Origin: QYQD01 sp040754095
GTDB lineage: Bacteria; Desulfobacterota; QYQD01
Assembly: GCA_040754095.1 (NCBI GenBank)
Contig: JBFMFO010000014.1
Location: forward strand, 1-64,000
Direction of reading: 5' to 3'
DNA length: 64,000 nucleotides
A program made the translations under genes and the position numbers. Numbering within the stretch: the first letter of the stretch is position 1; every line of letters begins with the position of its first letter. Below the pieces are notes generated by a model. It was not told the origin of the DNA, made no database searches, and was given only the letters and a program-made list of their open reading frames with translations. Below are positions 59,293-64,000 of this stretch, in pieces.

Positions 59293-61482
59293 TTAAAGCA
59301 CTGCCCCCCCTTCCTGCTGGCTGTGGAGATAATGATAGAGTCCTCTATTAGCCATCAGTTCATCATGGGCCCCTGACTCCACGAGTTCACCCCTGTCAAT
59401 GACCATTATTCTATTTGCATGTCTTAATGTGGAGAGCCTGTGGGCTATTATAATCACAGTCCTTCCCTGACATATCTTTTTAAGATTCCTCTGTATTATG
59501 CTTTCAGATTCATAGTCGAGGGCTGATGTGGCCTCATCAAATATCAAAATTCTGGGGTTCATAAGAAGCGCCCTTGCTATGGCTACCCTCTGTCTCTGCC
59601 CTCCTGACAAGGCGGTGCCGTTTTCCCCCACCACGGTGTCGTATCCTTCGGGAAGTTCAAGGATAAACTCATGGGCGCCCGCCACCTGCGCAACCCGCAC
59701 TATATCGGACATGCTTGCGGAAGGGTAATGTATGGCCATATTATCCCTGACACTCCCGTTGAAAAGAAAGTTTTCCTGGAGCACGACGCCTATCTGTCTT
59801 CTCAGCCATGCAGGATCGGCCAGGGATATATCTACTCCGTCTATAAGTATCCTGCCTGATTCGGGGATATAGAGTCTCTGAATAAGCTTAGCCAGGGTGC
59901 TCTTTCCCGAACCGCTCCTTCCTACAATCCCCACAACCATACCCGGTTGTATTTCAAACGAAAAGTTTCTCAATACCTCGGGGCCATCCATGCGATACCT
60001 AAATCTCACGCTCTCAATCTTCACATGCCCCTTTATGGCCGGAAGCCTTGCCTTGGCGGGATTTATGGCCGGTTCAGGCGTTGTATTGAATATGTCTCCC
60101 AGTCTCCTTATAGAAAGCCCTGCCTGCTGGAATTCCTGCCACATCTGAACCAGCCTCAGCACAGGATCGCTTACCCGGGCCGAAAGCATCTGGAAGGCTA
60201 TAAGCTGCCCCACGGTCAATTTTCCGTCAATTACCAGGTGGGCCCCAACCCATAAGATCAGTAAATAGGATGTCCGGTTGATAAATTGCCCTATTGCACC
60301 TGCGCTCCCTGATAATTGATAGGTTTTAAAGCCTGCCCTTATGTAACTCGAAAGCAGTCCTTCCCATTTCTTCCGGACCTCCGGCTCAAGCGCGAATGAC
60401 TTTACGGTCTGAACACCGCTAACCGCCTCCACCAGGTATGACTGGGCATCCGCTCCCCGGTTGAACTTCTCGTCAAGTCTATGCCTGAGCAGGGGGGTGA
60501 CCACTGCGGAGAGTGCCGCAAAAAAGGGGAGCGCGGCCAGGGCAACCAGGGTTAAGGTCGTGCTGTAGAAGAACATCACTATTACAAATACTGCTATAAA
60601 CATAACATCCAGAAGAGATGTAAGGGGCGCTCCGGTGAGAAAGTGCCTTATGTTTTCCAGTTCCCTTACTCTGGCCACCGTATCCCCGACCCTTCTCACC
60701 TCAAAATATCTGAGCGGAAGAGAAAGCAGGTGTTTGAATAACCGTGTTCCGAGGCTAACGTCTATCTTGCTTGTGGTATGGGTGAATACATAGGTCCTCA
60801 ATATACTCAAGATACCCTCAAACAAGGCTATGGCGACGAGCCCTATAACCAGGACATCAAGGGTGGTAAGCCCTCTGTGCACAAGGACCTTATCGATTAT
60901 TACCTGGGTAAATATGGGGGTTACGAGGCCGAATATCTGGAGGACCAGCGAGGCGATCAACACCTCGGAGAGAGGCTTTCTGTATTTCCATATCGTGGGG
61001 ATAAACCATTTTAGACCGAAGACTTCCTCCGATCCCGGAAGATTGGTTCCTCTGCATGATAAAAGTATTATCTTTCCTTCCCATCGTGACAAGAACTCTT
61101 CTTTTTTGAGAATCCTCGGTTTGGTCTCTACAGGGCGCAGTACCAGCAGTTGTTCCGCATCTGCCTTTGCGAGTATTATATATTCATTATCTTTAAATTC
61201 AGCGATGGCCGGGAGGGGAAGTCTTTGGAGCCTTTCGTATCCTACGGTTGCCGTCTTTGCCTTAACCCCAAGCTCTTTTGCAGCCCTGACTATATCGGTA
61301 GTAGTCATGCCCTCATTGCCGACGGCAAAGGCATGCTTCAACTGAGCAGGGTCTGCGGCTACGCCATGATACCTTGCGATCATGACCAGACAGCTTAACC
61401 CGGTATCGATTTTTTGGGTACCGTCACCCTGAGCCTCCGTTTGAGGCTCAGGGTTGAGAAGGTCTTCTTTTGGCTTCTCCAT
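59293..61482 (-). CDS. Type I secretion ABC exporter with inactive C39-like domain (HlyB-type)
   Basis: A protein of about 729 residues: N-terminal C39-like domain (about 20-135), six-helix ABC exporter core, and ATPase (Walker A GRSGSGKST, LSGGQRQR, Walker B ILIFDEATSALD). In C39 peptidases the catalytic Cys sits in D-C-G; here the segment is DTGLSCLVMIA, so the catalytic position is Thr. The domain is therefore probably a docking module, as in HlyB, not a leader peptidase. I prefer the ATG at 61482, 5 nt after the RTX gene stop, over a TTG at 61509 inside it. Confidence 0.92.
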   Translation of the reverse strand: MEKPKEDLLNPEPQTEAQGDGTQKIDTGLSCLVMIARYHGVAADPAQLKHAFAVGNEGMTTTDIVRAAKELGVKAKTATVGYERLQRLPLPAIAEFKDNEYIILAKADAEQLLVLRPVETKPRILKKEEFLSRWEGKIILLSCRGTNLPGSEEVFGLKWFIPTIWKYRKPLSEVLIASLVLQIFGLVTPIFTQVIIDKVLVHRGLTTLDVLVIGLVAIALFEGILSILRTYVFTHTTSKIDVSLGTRLFKHLLSLPLRYFEVRRVGDTVARVRELENIRHFLTGAPLTSLLDVMFIAVFVIVMFFYSTTLTLVALAALPFFAALSAVVTPLLRHRLDEKFNRGADAQSYLVEAVSGVQTVKSFALEPEVRKKWEGLLSSYIRAGFKTYQLSGSAGAIGQFINRTSYLLILWVGAHLVIDGKLTVGQLIAFQMLSARVSDPVLRLVQMWQEFQQAGLSIRRLGDIFNTTPEPAINPAKARLPAIKGHVKIESVRFRYRMDGPEVLRNFSFEIQPGMVVGIVGRSGSGKSTLAKLIQRLYIPESGRILIDGVDISLADPAWLRRQIGVVLQENFLFNGSVRDNMAIHYPSASMSDIVRVAQVAGAHEFILELPEGYDTVVGENGTALSGGQRQRVAIARALLMNPRILIFDEATSALDYESESIIQRNLKKICQGRTVIIIAHRLSTLRHANRIMVIDRGELVESGAHDELMANRGLYHYLHSQQEGGAVL

Positions 61483-61487
61483 GGAGA

Positions 61488-64000
61488 CTATGGCTGTGGT
61501 GGTGTCCAATACTGGGCGAGTATCTGTTGTACATCCTGCGGTCTGTCTTGTATGGCCTGGCTCCAGCTTATGCCTGTGTCTGCACTGAATGTGGCCATAG
61601 CCTGTATAAGCTGTCCGACCTGGCTGTTGAGTAAAGCGCTTCCATCAGCCGTCTGGAATACTTCGGTCTGATAGTTCGTACTTAACGACCAGTTTTGTAT
61701 GGCTATCTGGTCAGTCGTACCGTTAACCGTTACATTTAAATTATACCCTGATTGCGCGAATATTAAGTCCAATGGATTTACATCAAATTGGACCGTATCT
61801 GTATTACCTGGAGTCGCGTCGTAGTCGGAGATGATGTCCATGCCGCTGCCCAGGCCGAACCGGTAGGTGTCGTTACCCACGCCACCGTAAAGAAGATCGT
61901 CCCCGGCGCCGCCATACAGGGTATCGTTTCCCGCATAGCCAGTGAGGCTGTCATTGCCTTCGTATCCGTACATGGTATCTCCGGCGCTGGAACCATAAAG
62001 GTAGTCAATACCTGCCGTCCCATAGACCTTGTAGCCGATGGCATCCAGGCCGGCCGGGGTCAGTACCGTGCCGTCGGCAAGCTTGAACTGCTCTATCTTG
62101 TAGTAATCACTACTAAACCAGCTTGTAAGCGTCAGGGAATCGGTGGTCCCCAGGATATTTATCTTGAGGTTAGTGCCTGCCTTTACCAACTCCAGGTCTG
62201 CGCTGGTTATGCCCGCCCCAAACTCCACCGTATTTATATCGATATTCGTTACATCATACTCATAGATGGTGTCCTGGCCGCTGCCCAGGCCGAAACGGTA
62301 GATGTCATTACCGGCCTCCCCGGACAGATAGTCATTGCCCGCGCCGCCGGTCAGGACGTCGCTGTCCGCACCACCGTAAAGAGAATCATTTCCATCACCG
62401 CCGTACAGGGTATCATCGCCTTCATGGCCATAGAGAACATCCCCGCTCTCATAGCCGTACACTGCGTCTCCACCCGTAGTGCCGTTTAGAGTATCAAGCG
62501 CTACTGTGCCGGTGACGGAGTACTTGCCTGCGGTGTCAACGATCCACGCCAATTCCTCACTTTGCAGGGCAAAGGGAGAGCGAAAAGTCATAAAATCCAT
62601 CATGTCCTCGGCTGCAAATCCCCTGAGGGTGCGGACGAATTCAGAAAGGGCCTGCTTCCCGGCTTCAGGATCGAGCGTGAGCCGGTTTTGTATCTCGGCA
62701 GCCACAGCGGTCAGATCACCTTTGACGTTTTCCGTCGCCTCATCCCAGGTGTACGTAACCGTGCCGTAGAGGTCTTTTAAATGCGTCTGCGCCATAAGCT
62801 GGGCACGAAACATCTCGAATAAACCATGGTAGGCCTGATTCAGGAGCGAGACCGCAGCCACACCGATTGACCCCGTATATGTCTCCCCAAATAACGCGCC
62901 CATGGCTGCCAGTTTGCGGGCATCGCCAAACCAGGACTGGCTGGCCGGGTCAACCCCGTCACTCCCCGTCCATTTAAAGAGAATCTGCTCCATTAAACTA
63001 TCACGGACATTTGAATCCGTTTCAGCCACAAAACTTTCGACCAGGGCCTTTAATTCCCCGCTGGTATCCCTCACCATAGCCTGGTGCAGGTCATAGACAT
63101 TGCCATAACCCTGCAAGTCCGGAAGGGCGGCTATCTCCGGCGGCACATCCAGCCATTCCGTGGCAATGGTGTAGGCCTTATCCGCCAGGAACCAGACATC
63201 TGTTGCCGTTCCGGTGGTACCGTCTGTCTTGGTAAAACTGCCGATCTGCCGGTGTTCATTCCCCTGGGCATCTATAAAAGTGGAATCAACGTAACCTGTA
63301 TTGATAGACTGAATGCCGAGTTCATCCAGGGTATGGAACTCATCAGCAGCGCTAAAACCATCTCCATCCACATCCTGCCATACCTTCAGGCTGGTCCAAG
63401 CCGCATCACCGGCATCTATCTTACCATCTAAGTTATCATCCAGATCAGCTAATGCCTGAAAGCCGTTAGCGGCTGTGGTCCCATCTTCCAGGATGGTCTG
63501 ATTTCCGAAAAGCTCTTTGCCGTCATCTATGGCGCCATTTCCATTTATGTCCCTTACAAGTATTCCATCATCAGCCCCTGCCCACCCCGTCTGTTCATTA
63601 AACCCATTCCCATCATGGTCAAAATAGGCCCCATCCTTGATATGGGTGGTCTCCACCCCATCTCCATCTAAATCCAATATGATGGGGCTGCTGTTAGGGA
63701 GAGGAGCAGCGGTGGTGAAAAATTTATGGACCTTTTCAAAAAGTTCTCGTGAAGAAATATTAAGACCATAAAGAGCTTTTAAGCCTTCCACTATTTTCTG
63801 CTCTTCAGCAGTTAAGGGCACTTCGCCATATTCCTGGAATGTCTTTACAGTGTTACAAAATCTTCTCAGCAGATCATTTACTCCATTGGCATTAAAATCG
63901 TGAGCATATTTAGTACTAAAGACAAATTTGAGATAATCGATAATATCAAAATCCCCTTCTACCTTTACATTCGTGCCATAATTTACTGCTGTCTCTCCTG
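61488..64000 (-). CDS. RTX/EF-hand calcium-binding protein, secretion substrate (5'-truncated by window)
   Basis: The frame is open from the window edge to the stop at 61488, at least 837 residues; the true N-terminus is outside. From N to C: five Ca-loop-like motifs (DLDGDGVE, DHDGNGFNE, DINGNGAIDDGKE, DDNLDGKIDAGD, DVDGDGFSAADE), a long middle region, then two RTX blocks of GGDGNDSLYGG type (about 62300-62460 and 61850-61960), each followed by a DTYRFGLGSGxDxI segment. This is typical of FrpC/hemolysin-type exported proteins secreted via a C-terminal signal. The HlyB and HlyD genes follow directly. Adhesin, protease or other activity is not evident. Confidence 0.92.
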   Translation of the reverse strand, partial: GETAVNYGTNVKVEGDFDIIDYLKFVFSTKYAHDFNANGVNDLLRRFCNTVKTFQEYGEVPLTAEEQKIVEGLKALYGLNISSRELFEKVHKFFTTAAPLPNSSPIILDLDGDGVETTHIKDGAYFDHDGNGFNEQTGWAGADDGILVRDINGNGAIDDGKELFGNQTILEDGTTAANGFQALADLDDNLDGKIDAGDAAWTSLKVWQDVDGDGFSAADEFHTLDELGIQSINTGYVDSTFIDAQGNEHRQIGSFTKTDGTTGTATDVWFLADKAYTIATEWLDVPPEIAALPDLQGYGNVYDLHQAMVRDTSGELKALVESFVAETDSNVRDSLMEQILFKWTGSDGVDPASQSWFGDARKLAAMGALFGETYTGSIGVAAVSLLNQAYHGLFEMFRAQLMAQTHLKDLYGTVTYTWDEATENVKGDLTAVAAEIQNRLTLDPEAGKQALSEFVRTLRGFAAEDMMDFMTFRSPFALQSEELAWIVDTAGKYSVTGTVALDTLNGTTGGDAVYGYESGDVLYGHEGDDTLYGGDGNDSLYGGADSDVLTGGAGNDYLSGEAGNDIYRFGLGSGQDTIYEYDVTNIDINTVEFGAGITSADLELVKAGTNLKINILGTTDSLTLTSWFSSDYYKIEQFKLADGTVLTPAGLDAIGYKVYGTAGIDYLYGSSAGDTMYGYEGNDSLTGYAGNDTLYGGAGDDLLYGGVGNDTYRFGLGSGMDIISDYDATPGNTDTVQFDVNPLDLIFAQSGYNLNVTVNGTTDQIAIQNWSLSTNYQTEVFQTADGSALLNSQVGQLIQAMATFSADTGISWSQAIQDRPQDVQQILAQYWTPPQP

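Noticed and set aside
1..64000. CRISPR arrays, rRNA or tRNA genes, phage genes, transposases
   Set aside because: I saw no regularly spaced direct repeats, no rRNA or cloverleaf signature, and no integrase or transposase frame.

Overview
The window looks like the chromosome of an anaerobic deltaproteobacterium (Desulfobacterota; a sulfate reducer or syntroph). The evidence is an Rnf operon beside a tetraheme c3-type cytochrome, a near-complete siroheme-based (Ahb) heme pathway, an NtrY/NtrX pair preceded by a DUF4390 gene, an ATP synthase Fo operon separated from F1, a two-subunit biotin carboxylase/carboxyltransferase pair, and many short intergenic hairpin repeats. No 16S rRNA or other decisive taxonomic marker is present, so this is inference.

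Layout. 0.2-9 kb (minus strand): rnfCDGEAB followed by usp, rseC-like, an Na+/H+ antiporter-like gene and a tandem usp, with a tetraheme cytochrome gene upstream under its own promoter. 9-15 kb (minus): Fe-S oxidoreductase, HD hydrolase, then ahbC-hemB-ahbD and one siroheme decarboxylase subunit. 15-22 kb (minus): a ClpX-like ATPase, an NtrX/NtrY-like two-component pair, DUF4390 and hpt. 22.5-26.4 kb (plus): pdxA-uvrA. 26.6-33.5 kb (minus): rex, the Fo genes atpE/B/I/Z, hemL, the second siroheme decarboxylase subunit, a UPF0016 protein, and groES-groEL under a perfect CIRCE operator. 34-37.8 kb (plus): biotin carboxylase, carboxyltransferase and a BON lipoprotein. 38-42 kb: aspartase, MFS exporter, usp, greA. 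42.4-51.5 kb (minus): a complete chemosensory cluster (STAS, cheY, cheA, mcp, cheW, cheR, cheD, cheB, REC-GGDEF), with a divergent receiver gene. 52-57.4 kb: prfC, an exonuclease, an ABC-F ATPase and small basic proteins. 57.8-64 kb (minus): a type I secretion system with a truncated RTX/EF-hand substrate running off the window.

The most striking signal is in rnfE. An in-frame TGA falls exactly where RnfE/NqrD proteins have a conserved cysteine, one of the four ligands of the intramembrane Fe-S centre. Both halves are otherwise intact, and a SECIS-like hairpin sits 12 nt downstream. This predicts a selenocysteine-containing RnfE. In the same operon RnfC has lost the glycine-rich FMN/NADH motif, and a tetraheme cytochrome lies next door, which suggests a rewired Rnf that may exchange electrons with cytochromes rather than NADH. 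A c-ring with a Na+-type ligand set and an antiporter-like gene fit sodium-based energetics.

Other unusual signals are: a 173-nt element present twice just 3' of genes, with compensatory changes in two stems; a ~97-bp promoter-plus-terminator leader duplicated upstream of two ribosome-acting genes, prfC and the ABC-F gene; a CheA carrying two consecutive 24-residue MshEN-like motifs in a cluster that also encodes a diguanylate cyclase; and a chemoreceptor with a periplasmic c-type heme motif.
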